A stretch of DNA of 64,000 bases, from contig JAKCPI010022111.1 of assembly GCA_023213315.1 (NCBI GenBank), forward strand, positions 1 through 64,000. Direction: 5' to 3'. The DNA is from Euborellia annulipes (taxonomy: Eukaryota; Arthropoda; Insecta; Dermaptera; Anisolabididae). Under the pieces are notes generated by a model. That model was not told where the DNA came from. It saw only the letters and a list, made by a program, of their open reading frames with translations, and made no database searches. Positions 11,883 through 24,110 of this stretch are shown here, piece after piece (position 1 is the stretch's first letter; the number at the start of each line of letters is the position of its first letter). A program made the translations under genes and the position numbers.

Positions 11883-12322
11883 AAATCTGGTGTGATGGTT
11901 GCATAACACACAACTTTCTCTTACCTATGCTTGAAAGTTGTGTACTGTGCTTGTCACACCAGATTTTTCGTGTCGACATATATTTAGTTTCCGCCGGTAT
12001 TTTAGAATTTTAATCAAAATCGTTATAGAAAATTTTGAGAAAATCGAAAAAAGTGAAAAAGTACATTTGTAAAGTACTAGTACTTTATGGCCGATTTTGA
12101 TTAAAAGCTTATTTTCACACTCCAGGGGGGTGTCTAACTTAAATATAAAATTTCAGCCTTCATACTTAAAAATGAATAAAGACAGACAGACCATGTTGCG
12201 AAAACTACTTTTTTGGATTCAGGGGACCTCAAAACGTCTATCAAAATCTCGACATCGAATTTTTGACATGAATCCAATATTTTCTCTCTATATATTAACA
12301 TATATAGAGGTAAGAGAAAGTA
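11883..12322 (-). mobile_element. Double-hairpin element, internally deleted
   Basis: Both end hairpins are present, but about 220 bp of the middle, including the GTTGCCATGG block, is missing. Confidence 0.8.
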
Positions 12323-12329
12323 AAAAATG

Positions 12330-13315
12330 TGCATTTCTAATTTCCCACCAATTAGGTATGATCTGATACTATGGACCAAAAATTGATGATCAATAAATAA
12401 AAAATAATCTTGAAGTTATTGGAAATTAATTTGTATACTCCCCCTCCCCTTCCATTAAAATTCCCCCCTTGAAGAGCGAAGCAAAATAAATATGGTCAAA
12501 TTTTTCTCTAAACTCTTTTATAATTGGAATACACAAGAATAGATTTTTAATATTTTTAATATTTTTCATACATTTCATTCAAGGCTTTGAATTTAAATCA
12601 TACAATTTCTTTTGATCTCCAATCACCTTGTTAACATAAGAAAGTTAAATAGCACAATTATGACTGAATGAAAATGTAATTTGATCGGAGAATTATATAT
12701 ATACCTTTAATTATATACGTATCATGTTGTCTTTTTTTGTAAAACCTTAACCACGAAGAAAGAACAAATTCAATTCGTATATTACGTATTTATTTATTTT
12801 ATATCTAGTTTGAAATGATATAAATTACCTGGTGGCATGAAATAAGTTCACTTCCTTTATCATTTGGCAATTGAGAATTGAGCAATTAGAGTGGATTCGC
12901 GCTTCATTTTTTTTTTCTTTCCCAGTGCATACAAAGTGCATTCGAGAATTTTACGAGAACATTGCAACTTTTCTTAAAGTCTTAATAAATTAATCTACAA
13001 GAAACCCCTTCTTTGGTTAAGTAAATATTTTTTAATAGGCCTAATAACTAATAAAATTATTTTCTTAAACGAAAATAAAAGATACGTTTCTCATCCACCG
13101 GACCGTGAGCTAAAATACACTAATTATATATTTCATTCTTTATTCTTCAAAGTGGTAAAACTTTTCTCTCAATTTGAATAAAATTTCCTTTATCTCAATT
13201 CTCTATCCTTTTAATTTGCTATTTAATAAAAGGGTTGGGAAAAAATTATTTTTATTTAATGCAAATGTGTATGTAAAAATTTCTAATTATTAGGCGAATT
13301 CTACAAAATAATTTT
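12330..13315. other. AT-rich non-coding stretch
   Basis: No repeat or gene recognised between two double-hairpin elements. Confidence 0.6.
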
Positions 13316-13318
13316 TTT

Positions 13319-13984
13319 TACTTTCTCTTACCTATGTATATATGTAATATATATATAGAGAGAAAGTATTGGATTCATGTCAAAAATTCGATGTCGAGAT
13401 TTTGATGGATATACACGTTTTGAGGTCCCCTGAATCCAAAAAAGTGGTTTTCGCGACATGGTCTGTCTGTCTGTGTGTCTGTGTGTCTGTGAACAAAATA
13501 TCTCAAGAACAAAAAGAGCTAGGAAGTTGAAATTTTATATTTAAGTTAGGCACCCCCATGGGACGTGACACGAAGCTTTTGAACAAAATCGACCAAAGAG
13601 TACTAGTACTTTACTGATGCACTTTTTCAGTTTTTTTCGATTTTCTCAAAATTTGCTCCAACGATTTTTTTTAAAATTCAAAAATCAATTATTTTTTAGA
13701 TTCTCTGTAAAATGTATATTCTCATTTTGTGATTGAAATCTTCTGAAGACCACTTTACTCTTGTACTCCATAGAAAAGATAGGAGAAATGGTTGCCATGG
13801 TATCAAAATATAAATATTTTCCCATACTTATAAATTTTACATCATGAATTCAATCGTACCCTATGGTCGGAAACTAAATACATGTCGACACAAAAAATCT
13901 GGTGTGACAAGCACAGAACACAACTTTCGATTACCGAAGGTAAGAGAAAGTTGTGTGCTGTGCGCCAGTCCCACCAGATTTTTT
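13319..13984 (+). mobile_element. Double-hairpin element, complete copy
   Basis: This is the cleanest copy, 666 bp. The left end is a hairpin TACTTTCTCT ... AGAGAAAGTA around an AT-rich loop. The right end is a hairpin of about 35-bp arms starting TCTGGTGTGACAAGCACAGA, with GATTACCGAAGGTAAGA in its loop. Between them are conserved blocks such as TTTTCGCGACATGGTCTGTC and GGTTGCCATGGTA. The two ends are not inverted copies of each other and no target duplication is clear. There is no coding frame. I do not recognise the family. Confidence 0.85.
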
Positions 13985-14039
13985 ATTTTTATTTAATTTG
14001 TATTTAAAGATGATGAAGAATATAGCTGTTTAACTTAAT

Positions 14040-14425
14040 ATATGGATAGAGGATGGCAGCCAGGAAAACAAAATCAATTTTTATTTGATTGTCAACGTTT
14101 CGGACGCCAGTCGCATCCTTTCTCAGGACCTCTGATCAATACATAAATAATTACAAAAAAAAAAAAAAAAAAAAAAAAAAACATTAACAAAGACAATCAT
14201 TTCCTTTTTCTCTTTACTTATTCGATCGTCAAATGAATACTGATGGACGTATTTTAAACGAACATTGAAATCGTGAATGGGATACAATTGTTAATGTTTT
14301 TTTGTAATTATTAAGGATCTGAGGAAGAACACGACTGGCGTCCGAAACGTCGACAATCAAAAAAATCTGATTAAAATTGATTTTGTTTTTATCTGATTTT
14401 GTTTTCCTGACTGCCATCCGCTATT
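14040..14425. repeat. Foldback with ribozyme cores and internal poly(A)
   Basis: Arms 14040-14155 and 14296-14425 are inverted copies beginning GATAGAGGATGGCAGCCAGG. A 26-base A-run at 14156-14181 ends the left arm, which looks like a retrotransposed junction. Confidence 0.75.
14319..14351 (+). ncRNA. Hammerhead-like core, right half of inverted pair
   Basis: CUGAGGA (14319-14325) and GAAACGUC (14344-14351) are intact, but stem II and stem I are decayed. The left half on the minus strand (14126-14094) shows the opposite: a good six-pair stem II and GAC/GUC stem I, but a core of CUGAGAA and a GUU triplet. Together they suggest an ancestral ribozyme now degraded. Confidence 0.4.
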
Positions 14426-14429
14426 AGTT

Positions 14430-15520
14430 GAATTTTTGAAATTTTTTTTTCAAATTTGTATTATACAGAAATTTTTTTAATTTATTAATTAAATAGAATT
14501 ATCGATCTTTATTTAAATATTTTGAGAATATATGATCTTAATACTGGTTTATAAATTGAAACTGTTCTGAAAATTGAAATCTAAGCTGGAATAAAATTCA
14601 GAAATGTATAGAAAATTTTTTTCAGACTTATTGGTTTGAAAAAATTCGTCAAGTAATCACTCAGAACAGAGAAAATCAACAAAAACACTATTTTTATCGG
14701 GACAAAAACCGACTCCTAATCAATTTTTTAAACAGGAACAAAATCTGGACCATTAAAAACAGTTGAAAACCCAAACTGATAGAGAGGTCAAATTCGACAC
14801 AAAAATGCTGATAGTGTTTTGGTCAAAGGAATTTTTGAAAATACTCATTCCTTCATCATTCTTTAAATATTGTTTGTGGGGCTCTCTTAAAAACAGCAAT
14901 CGTAAATATAATGCAAACAATTTCGGCCCCCGAGGGCACGTGCCTTACCCAGGGAGGGGCCCATCATGTTAATTTGAAGATGTCAAAATATCCACGACAC
15001 GTGCCAGGATATAACTGAAGGAAGTGACGAAACCCAACATCCAATCAAAACACTCCTCAGCAAAAAGAAGGAAACGATCATCTCTTTCACAATTTACTTA
15101 CATTAGACTATACAGTAGCATGTTCACAAGACCAAACACACAAATTATTATTTCCTGCCCAGAGGATTGAACAAAAATAAAAATAAAAGTTGAAAATATA
15201 AATTTAGATAGGCTATGATAGATGAAATAGAAGATGGAAAGATTAAAGATTTTTTACTTTCTGATATTTATAAAACTTCTTCTCTTTTGCAAATGATTTA
15301 ACAAACAAATAGACGAGAGTTTTCAAAATAAAATCATTCCATGAAAATCAACCAGAATTCTGTAGAAGAAATGTGAATCATTCTTTTCCTCTCTGCTTAA
15401 AGTGGATGATAAGCTTAGAAAACAAATTTGAACAAATAAAAGGAAAAATAATTGCCTTGCAAATTTTTTCCTTAATTCATAAGGGACCAGCACTTTTAGT
15501 GCAAATGTAATTATAAAAAA
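14430..15520. other. AT-rich non-coding stretch
   Basis: Short open frames only. The ACGTGCC-containing part at 14930-15010 is slightly GC-richer, without a recognisable signal. Confidence 0.6.
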
Positions 15521-15527
15521 AAAAAAA

Positions 15528-16233
15528 CATCTGGTGTGACTGGCGCATAGCACACAACTTTCTCTTACCTTCGGTAATCGAAAGTTGTGTACTGTGCTTG
15601 TCACACCAGATTTTTTGTGTCAACATATATTTAGTTCCCGACAGTACGGAACATTTGAATTCAGATGTAAAATTTATAAGTATGGGAAAATATTTATATT
15701 TTGTTACCATGGCAACCATTTCTCCTATCTTCCCTATGAAATACAAGAGTAAAGTGGTCTTCAGAAGATTTCAATCGCAAAATGAGAATATACATTTTAA
15801 AGAGCATCTAAAAAATAATTGATTTTTGAATTTTAAAAAAAATCGTTGGAGCAAATTTTGAGAAAATCGAAAAAAAACTGAAAAAGTACATCAGTAAAGT
15901 ACTAGTAATCTTTGGCCGATTTTGATTAAAAGCTTATTTTTCCGGTCCCGGGGGGTGTTTAAGTTAAATATAGAATTTCATCCTCGTAGCTCAATTCCTT
16001 CATGCTTAAAATTGAACACAGACACACCCACCCACCCACCCACACACCCACACACCCACCCACCCACCCACCCACCCCACACAGACAGACCATGTCGCGA
16101 AAACCACTTTTTTGGATTCAGGGGACCTCAAAACGTGAAGATCCATCAAAATCTCGACATCGAATTTTTGACATGAATCCAATACTTTCTCTCTATATAT
16201 ATATTACATATATACATAGTTAAGAGAAAGTAA
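15528..16233 (-). mobile_element. Double-hairpin element with expanded CACC microsatellite
   Basis: A complete reverse copy. Its internal C/A-rich stretch has expanded to a CACC/CACA array at 16021-16080, which accounts for its greater length. Confidence 0.85.
16021..16080 (+). repeat. CACC/CACA microsatellite
   Basis: Array of CACCC and CACA units inside the double-hairpin element at 15528-16233; other copies have only a short GTCTGTCTGTGTGT-type stretch there. Confidence 0.9.
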
Positions 16234-16568
16234 AAATAAAATGAAACTATTGTTCATTAAAATTTAATGAGATTAAAAAGTGGACTTATTCTTTTTGACT
16301 TCTGATCGATGGTACAAAAAATAAAACCCTCTCTATCCCTCATCCCTCTATTTAAACCAGAGGTTTCCAAATCAATTTAAGCCACGGACCACTTATACTT
16401 CAATTTTACCCGTGCACCACTTTAAAAATTCTTAAAATATTCGGAAAGTATTTTAAAAAAATACTATGTACTATTACAAATATCTGTTGGAGCAAGATTC
16501 CTTCTTCTTGTTAATACTATGAGGCAATACCGGACGCAATTAATTTTTTTTTCATAATTTTTTGAAGG

Positions 16569-16657
16569 CGACGCGGATTCGGTTCCCAGGCAGTCCGATG
16601 ATTTTATTTAAGCCATTTGGATACCAAATGGCTTAAATATGCCTGGACCCCCAATAG
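16569..16657 (+). mobile_element. SINE family 1, central fragment
   Basis: B box and hairpin only (CAGGCAGTCCGATGATTTTA). Confidence 0.65.
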
Positions 16658-16698
16658 ATATATTAATATAATTTAATTATAGGTCACATTTTGTATAA

Positions 16699-16860
16699 AT
16701 TATTCATTAAAAATATAAATACTGTATACGTTTCGACTACTTATTCTGCAGACGTCTTCAAGTAGTGTGCACTTGCTCCGACTCAAGTGAACTGACTGCA
16801 GGGTAAGCAGTCGAAACGTTGTACAGCATTTATATTTTTAATAAATTATTAATAACAAAA
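16699..16860. repeat. Foldback, degenerate hammerhead family
   Basis: Arms share TTAAAAATATAAATACTGT next to ACGTTTCGAC and its complement. A half copy lies at 53310-53400 and a shorter one at 22600-22650. The core CUGA is eroded in all of them. Confidence 0.6.
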
Positions 16861-16979
16861 TATCTTTTATTGATTTTAGGTGTAGGAAATTCTCATACCA
16901 TTCCTGGCACCTATTTTTTCTTGTTATTGATATAAAATATTTTATATTCTGGGAAATGCATATATTCAGACTTTAATGA

Positions 16980-17290
16980 AATAGTTGAGCAACTATCTTG
17001 GCCCACAGGGCGTATGTTAAGTTTATGAGAACAAACGAAACCTTGGTCAAAGCCATTGCGCGATTTCCCCGAATTGGATGATCGAGGCCGTCGAGGGACG
17101 GCGGGCGTGGCGGGCGACGACGCCATAGGCAGAGGGAGAGAGAGAGAGAGACGGCCGAGAACGTCGAGGATGATGAGGGCGGCGATGGCGCCGCCCCACC
17201 CTGCGTCCTGCCAAGGGGTTGCAAGGGGAAGGGAGGAGGTGTTCCACCCCTCCGTTTCAGACCATTGATGCGTCGGGACGTCATTGAAAA
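16980..17290. other. GC-rich, CpG-rich island of unknown nature
   Basis: This segment stands out sharply from its AT-rich surroundings, with many CG dinucleotides and a GA microsatellite at 17131-17151. Overlapping open frames exist on both strands, but none shows a recognisable domain and their biased composition explains the lack of stops. It could be a promoter-associated island, a non-coding first exon, or an insert of foreign DNA. No TATA box or splice donor can be assigned. Confidence 0.4.
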
Positions 17291-17538
17291 CTAGGAGTCC
17301 ATTCATGCAACATCAACACACCCCACCACCTCAGCTCCAACCAAAAAATATTCCTATCAAGATAGACACTTATTAAAAAGGTTTTTTCCTTTCTTTTTCA
17401 GAATTTGTTAGACTTTTCTCTCGATTAATAAAAACAAACCCTCCTTTAAATTAGTAATTAATTTGTTGAGCCGGGAAATTTGTTAAATTTTAGTGTCAAA
17501 AATTATTGATGAATTTTTTTTTTTTAATATATAAAAAA

Positions 17539-17775
17539 CACACTTTTTTCTCATTTACACTCACACACACAGTCACAGTCTTCGGCAACTCAGGCCATAT
17601 AAGACTTACGATATCCGTTATTGATTAATATACATATTTAGGGTCCAGGCATTTCTATTTAAGCCATTTGGTATCCAAATGGCTTAAATAAAATCATCGA
17701 ACTGCCTAAAGTCCGAACCCGCGACTTTTGGTATACGAGGTTAGCACGCTAACCCCTACACCAAGCCACGAGGGC
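17539..17775 (-). mobile_element. SINE family 1, reverse
   Basis: Near full length, from the GTCTTCGGCAACTCAGGCC tail to the GTTAGCACGCTAACCCCTAC head. Confidence 0.82.
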
Positions 17776-17864
17776 TGATGAATGTTTAAATTTTTATTTA
17801 TTTTTAATAAGGAAAAAATTATTGATTGTTTCGAAAAATTTTTTTTATTAAATTTGTTTAAGGT

Positions 17865-18030
17865 CTTTTTCGGCATCTAAGGCCATTTAGACCCCATCCG
17901 TATTTATTTCAAATGATTGGTAGCCAATTCAAATGAAATTAATTTGTTTCCCTAGGGACGGGAAACGAAACCGTGTCCTTAGGCGCAAGAAGCTAATAAT
18001 GCCTTCTCTCTGAGCCACGGATCACGGCAA
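17865..18030 (-). mobile_element. tRNA-derived SINE, family 3, reverse
   Basis: The minus strand reads CCGTGGCTCAGAGAGAAGG, GGTTTCGTTTCCCGTCCC, then AATTGGCTACCAATCATTTG and GGCCTTAGATGCCGAAAAAG. Confidence 0.75.
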
Positions 18031-18034
18031 AGAA

Positions 18035-19420
18035 AAATTTTATAAATTAGGAAATTTATTAAAGAAATATTTCCAATAATTAAAAAAAATTCAAATTTCT
18101 CTTGTTTCCTGAACTTTGGCATTTGGATGCTTCATTTGAAAATGAAAATTGGTTTTATTTAATATTACATTGATAATAGAAGTAGATTTAAGGGCCATCG
18201 ACAATTAGATAAAATTTTATATGAAAAATAAATATAAGATGAAATTGAGTCACTGGACTAGCCAATACTTGTTCCAGATTTAATAATTCTAACAAGTTTT
18301 TCGAAACATTTCTTATACATAAAATTTTTTTTCAATCTTGGGGGCTAATGAGTTATTTTTAAATCACGCTTGGATTTAGATAGGAAAACATTATTTTACA
18401 AAAGATTTAATTTACATTTTTTTCATGTCATAATAATTACAAATTTTTAAATATTTTTATGAACCTTTAAAGAAATAACTTTTTCGAATCCCATTTTATC
18501 CTTTTATTCAGAAAAATTTGAATTTCAATTTTTTTTATTTTTTAATAACATGTATAATATAAAAGCGATTCATTTGACATCTACCAAACATGCTTGCCTG
18601 ATATACGGGTTGCCTATATTTCATTTTACTCTAGAATTAATATAGCAATCAAAATAATAGATTTACAAAAAAAAAACAGTGTAATTTTGTTTAAGATTTA
18701 TTGTTCTGTCTTTTATAGAGAATTTAATATTTTTGTGAGAACTAAAATTTGCAAATTCTCATTTAACACCCATAATTCACTCCATTGCCCCAATTCTTTA
18801 CCGCTTGCTATATAATAGTTTATAATTATTGCATTGAATTTCTTTGAAAAGATGAATATAAGTATATAAAAACACTTTATTGGACAAATTCCAATACGCA
18901 GTTGTAGTATTCATACATTCTAAGAAGAGAGAACCCCCCTCTATTTAAAACCAACTGGAAGTCGATATCAAAATACTATTTTTTTTTATTCATCACGCCA
19001 ACGCCGCCACCCCATTGATTCATACTTAGATTATATATTTAAAAAAAAAATTCTAGATCTATATGTTCAATATTATTAATGATTATAATTAAAATAAAAC
19101 TTAATATTTATAAAATTGGAAATGATTGAACGTAACTTAAATCGATTACCTATTACTCCATTTTGAAAAAGATTGCCTTGAAATTTTTCTTTTATAAAAA
19201 GTATCATATTAATAACTACCTTTAAATTTCGGCCTTTGTTCTTCTCCTAAATAGCCAGCCACATTTACGGTTTCAGCCAAATATGGTCGGTTCAAAAGTG
19301 GTCGAGTTGGCGTGGAATGCCCCATATATACTTCCCTCCTACTCCTCCTTAATAAAAGAAAATATATTAAAATAAATTAGAAACCTATTTGATTGAATTT
19401 TGAAAATTTATTTATTTTTA
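18035..19420. other. AT-rich non-coding stretch
   Basis: Contains a single MITE end at 19306-19326 (GGCGTGGAATGCCCC); otherwise nothing. Confidence 0.6.
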
Positions 19421-19426
19421 CTTAGT

Positions 19427-20727
19427 GGTCTATCCATTTCAAGTGATACAGAAATAAAATAATTGGTCGCTCGACCATTTTGTAAATAAATAATTTTTTT
19501 TCCTAGATTCCTACATTATTTCTGAGTTCAAAAGTGATTTAAAAAATTTTTTTATTTCTTTTGTCACTTCTACGGCGGCCATTTTTGTTTTGCGAAACGC
19601 GTTAATTTTGGCGTATTTAAGGGTTTGCGTTAACTTGTATAACTCGGAAACGATTAATTCTAGAGTGATGAAACAAAAACCATTTTAATCAGGAAGAAAC
19701 AGCCTAAATATTATGTCCAGTACATATTTACTGAAATATGCATCAAAAACAATCTGCAACCCAATAAACTTTAAGATTAATTAAAATGAAATATGGTTTA
19801 ATAAATTTATAAATAAGCCAGAAATATTGAATAAATGTACAAAGTTTTTTTTTTTTTGTAAACCTGAAAATAACGTGATAAAGTTATTTAAAATTTCAAA
19901 CACTCAAATTATTTTACATCAAAAGCAAGACATTACTTTTAAATAGGTTAAGTATACATTAAGTAAAATAATTGCCACACCTGTAACTTAATCTAAGCTA
20001 TCTACAGTACTAGGGGTATAGGCCGAGCTTATGGGTTTTTTGTGATTATCATGATATTGTAACTTGACTTAAAACAAAATCTCAAAGATGAAATTTATAC
20101 AGCAGTATAACAACCATAAGAGGGTTTGCTGGTAAAAATTTCAGATTTTTAAACTCTGTCCCAACCAAGATATTGAGACTCAAAATTTGAATTTTTTGAA
20201 AAATTTCAGTTTTTAAAAATTTGTAGCTCTTAAAGGAATTAAGTCTCAGGGTTGATATTTAAAATACATGCAGTAGTAGTGAATAGCTACACACAAAAAA
20301 AAATCAAGTCTGAGATTGTATTCTTTCCAAAGGTATTATAATATGCCTTCAAAAATTGAAATTTTTCCGTTTTCTTACCCAAAAGTTTATTGGGTTGCAG
20401 ACTGTTTTTGATGCATATTTCAGTAAATTTATACTGGACATAATATTTAGGCTGTTTCTTCCTGATTAAAATGGTTTTTGTTTCATCACTCTAGAATTAA
20501 TCGTTTCCGAGTTATACAAGTTAACGCAAATCCTTAAATACGCCAAAATTAGCGCGTTTCGCAAAACAAAAATGGCCGCCGTAGAAGTAACAAAAGATAT
20601 AAAAAATGTTTAAAATCACTTTTGAACTCAGAAATAATGTAGGAATCTAGGAAAAAAAAATTGTTTATTTACAAAATAGTCGAGCGACCAATTATTTTAT
20701 TTCTGTATCACTTGATATGGATAGACC
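19427..20727. repeat. Long foldback transposon, about 340-bp arms
   Basis: Ends GGTCTATCCAT and ATGGATAGACC are inverted. Arms run to about 19770 and from about 20385 and match closely, including ATGGCCGCC and CTTCTACGGCGGCC blocks. The 0.6-kb interior is AT-rich without a coding frame. CTTAG or TTAG at both borders may be a target duplication. Confidence 0.85.
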
Positions 20728-21771
20728 CTTAGGTATAACAAATTTTGTTTGGGTTATTTCGACTATATTTGCATTTCCTTCTCGTTTGTTTGCTTCTGGG
20801 AAAGACATTGATTTAGGGGTTAGCGACCTTTCCTATTTTAGATATAGGTTACTCATAAATTAATTCATTTTAGTCTTTTGCCTTTTTCGTTTTTATCAAG
20901 ATGAAAAAATGAAAAATTATCCTTTATATTATTAGTTAAAATACATAACGATACATATTATTAATTATGAGAAATTATTCTCTGATTTATTTATAGTCTA
21001 CTTTTGACGTGTTTCGTTCCTTTTATTAATTAATAGTTAAATGAACTTAACAGTCCTTCCTTCTTTTGTTGCACAATTGTCAGATTTCTGGGAAAAATTA
21101 TCCATGTTAAAGGTGGGAAAATTTAATTACCGCATCTCGTCTCTGCACAGCGTAAAAGTTTAAATTAATAGTTAGAAAAAAATTAAAACGTTCACTGTAA
21201 TCTTGATTCATCCCAAGAAGAGTGGAATAAGTTTTTAGAAATTGTTTTAATTTTGTACAAATCCTTGCGACCCATTTAATGCCAGGTTCAAGGTAGGATG
21301 GCAAAATGCGGGGGCGAAATTTGCAACTGGTGACTCACATGTGGGGGGGGGGGGGAGAGAGAAACAACATTCCCTGGCGAAATGTCTTTCTTAATTTTCT
21401 CTCTAAATAGTTCATGAACTAATTAATTAAAATATGGATCAATATTTTACTGAATTAAAATTAGCCATTTGTCGGTGTATATTAGACTGTTTATTCCATT
21501 AAATTTTTGATACTTTGTTGTTAGGCATGTGAGAATTTTTGTGAATTATATTAACACACTAGAAAGTGTTTGGAGATATAATGCTATTGAATTGCAATTT
21601 TTTTAACAAGTGATTATTATTGGTCCTGTTTTGCTTAAAAAAAAATATTTCAAATCAATTTTTGATAAAGATTTCATTTATGATAAAATCTAAATAATAA
21701 ATTAATTTTTTTTTATCCTTTCGGCAGGAGTTATTTCTTTATTTAAATAATTTTTAAATACAAGAATCGAT

Positions 21772-21860
21772 GGCAACCGTGGGGCGTTTCACACGCTGAT
21801 TGCTCGGGGACACCAACCCCGAGCTTTCGCCGCGCTAATAAAATTTTGATTTGATTCAAC
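21772..21860 (+). repeat. Possible LINE 3' tail
   Basis: A GC-richer segment (CCCCGAGCTTTCGCCGCGCT) ends in AATAAAATTTTGATTTGATT, a short-repeat tail typical of some non-LTR retrotransposons. No reverse transcriptase sequence adjoins it. Confidence 0.4.
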
Positions 21861-21935
21861 AATTAAAAATTGATTGACATCTTTTTATATGAGAATAGAA
21901 AATAGTTACCTTTTTAAATTAAATATCCTCAGAAT

Positions 21936-22323
21936 GATAGACAGGAAGAGAGGATGTCAGCCAAAAGGAGAGCCTCTATCGAATAAAAATCTCCATACAG
22001 AAGACGTTTCGGGTTTAATTAAATAAATCCATCATCAGTTCTTAAGAGATTATTGGCAATCTCAAGGTGTACACCATTGAGATGCAGATAAAGTTGTTAT
22101 ATATAAACATATACAAAATTATATAAACACATACAATATTTGCATATACGATGTCATATGCTCATCAGTCAACACGGCCAAGTGTACACCTTGAGATTGC
22201 CAATAATCTCTTAAGAACTGATGATGGATTTATTTAATTAAACCCGAAACGTATTCTGAATGGAGATTTTTATTCGATAGAGGCTCTCCTTTTGGCTGAC
22301 ATCCTCTCTTCCTGTCTATCATT
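21936..22323. repeat. Foldback with ribozyme cores
   Basis: Arms of about 140 bp (21936-22075 and 22180-22323) are inverted, opening AATGATAGACAGGAAGAGAG. The central spacer is unrelated AT-rich sequence. Confidence 0.85.
21999..22042 (-). ncRNA. Hammerhead ribozyme motif in inverted repeat
   Basis: The minus-strand core CUGAUGA (22038-22032) leads into a seven-position stem II with one mismatch, then GAAACGUC (22010-22003). Stem I is UUCU/AGAA. The mirrored plus-strand copy at 22218-22253 keeps CUGAUGA but reads GAAACGUA. Confidence 0.55.
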
Positions 22324-22329
22324 CTAATC

Positions 22330-24110
22330 GTTGAACAGCCACTTCTCTTATCAACATCTTTAAATATCCTCATTTTTAAATAAAAAAATGGAAGAAACAA
22401 ACGCTCTACAACTTGCATATCCCAATGAAGAAGTTAAGTCGAAATAGAAATTATTTGATGAGAAAAGGTCTTTTTTAGAACCCTGTCTGGTTGGTCTTTG
22501 AGCCCAAAATTATCAAATATTTTTTGATTAATAATTATCACGAATGTGTTTATTAAAGCTTTTGTGGTTTGAATTATTATTATTAGGGGAATTTATAATT
22601 ATAGATCACATTTTCTATTAATTATTTATTAAAAATATACAACGTTTTATTGTAACATCATGCTTTTTATGTAAACACTTGCTTTGATGATTGTGACTAA
22701 CTAATGAGAATGAGTGAAAACGGCGGGAAAATTTGTAACTGGGTGATTCGACGCTAAATTTCAACGGTTAATAGAAAAAATGTATGTTAAACTAATTATA
22801 TCATTGTTACTATATTCTTAAGTAATATCGTGTTTTATTTGGGCTTAGCCCAGGGACCCACATCTTGTGGGTACATGATTGGCGACCACGAGCTACCCTA
22901 GCTGGGAATAATTAAAAATTCCCTAAATAATAAATATTATTTTCAATTTTTTCTAAAGATGTGACAGTTAAACTTATAATCCTGAGTTGAAGACAACTCG
23001 AGCTCAAATCCAACTCATGGCAAAAAATTATCTAACTTTATTTGAGATTTGAGATGCTTCCTCCTGAGGAAGGAAACGGGAACCCACCTCAGTATAATTC
23101 CCATGAAAATTACTCCTTAGAGTAACTACAACATATTAGTACTGACACAAATGATTGAAGAGAGAGCTTAAAAAAATTTTATTAATTGAATTTTCTTAAA
23201 AATTATTTTGATATTAAACGAAATCTATCAAAAATTGATTCAACTCATATTTTTAATAAATTTTTAAATAAAATAACATTAATAATCACTTGTTGAAAAA
23301 ATGAAAATTCACTAGCTTTACTTGACCAAAAACTCTCTGGTTGATTAATATACTATCAGATTGAAAGTATCTTTCGCACAGGATTCCTCCCAAAGATAGA
23401 TACATTCCGAATTTAAAAGTTAGCAAATAATCACTTCTTTCTTATATACCTCATATCTATAATATAATCGATAGGCCTAAAGGTAATTGAAGATGACTTA
23501 ACTAACTTTTTGATGATTCATCATTTTATTTGAATATAGTCATGTATAATTTTTCTCCAAAGTTTTTCATTTTCAAAGTTTATAAACTTATTAACAATTA
23601 AAATTTAATTCTCCGCCATCATATATTTAAAATGTCCTTTTTATTTATAATTATTTTTTTTCCTCAAGGGCAAAAATAAATTATATAATATCTGACATTT
23701 TTAATGCGGGTTTTCTTCGAATTTGATGAATACATTGTGCATTTATTAGCCAAGGCAGGTAAATGTTGCCATCTAGTCTACTGTCTGCATGAGAATATAA
23801 TTTATTAGCTTTATTTCGAGCTAGATAAAATGCAATTTATCCGACTCATAAAATTGATCTTCGTTTTTTTTTTTTCTCCCCTTGTGGTTTCCATTTAAGG
23901 GTTGAGAGCCTGCGTGCGTCACTCACCCCCTACTGACTCACAGAAACCAGAAAATACAAAAGCAATTAGTATAAATTAGAAAAATCCTGTCATTTTGTTT
24001 CAATATATATCAATGATATATTTTCTTCTTGGTTTTCTCTTAGAATTTTATATGACTAGTCTTTAATTTTTTATATAATGTATCAAAGATTATTTTGGAT
24101 TTTATTATAA
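22330..24110. other. AT-rich non-coding stretch with one SINE
   Basis: Besides family 2 SINE sequence at 22960-23135 and a short hammerhead-family fragment at 22600-22650, no feature is visible. Confidence 0.6.
22960..23135 (+). mobile_element. tRNA-derived SINE, family 2
   Basis: It contains ATAATCCTGAGTTGAAGACA, a B-box-like CGAGCTCAAATCC and GGGAACCCACCTCAGTATAA. It aligns throughout with the reverse copy at 58590-58790. Confidence 0.65.

Noticed and set aside
13319..13984. Helitron classification for the double-hairpin element
   Set aside because: Helitrons start with TC and end in CTRR after a short hairpin; these ends do not match and both ends carry hairpins.
16911..17306. A 131-codon minus-strand frame and overlapping frames on both strands
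   Set aside because: The GC-rich composition removes stop codons in several frames at once; no domain, codon pattern or splice structure supports coding.
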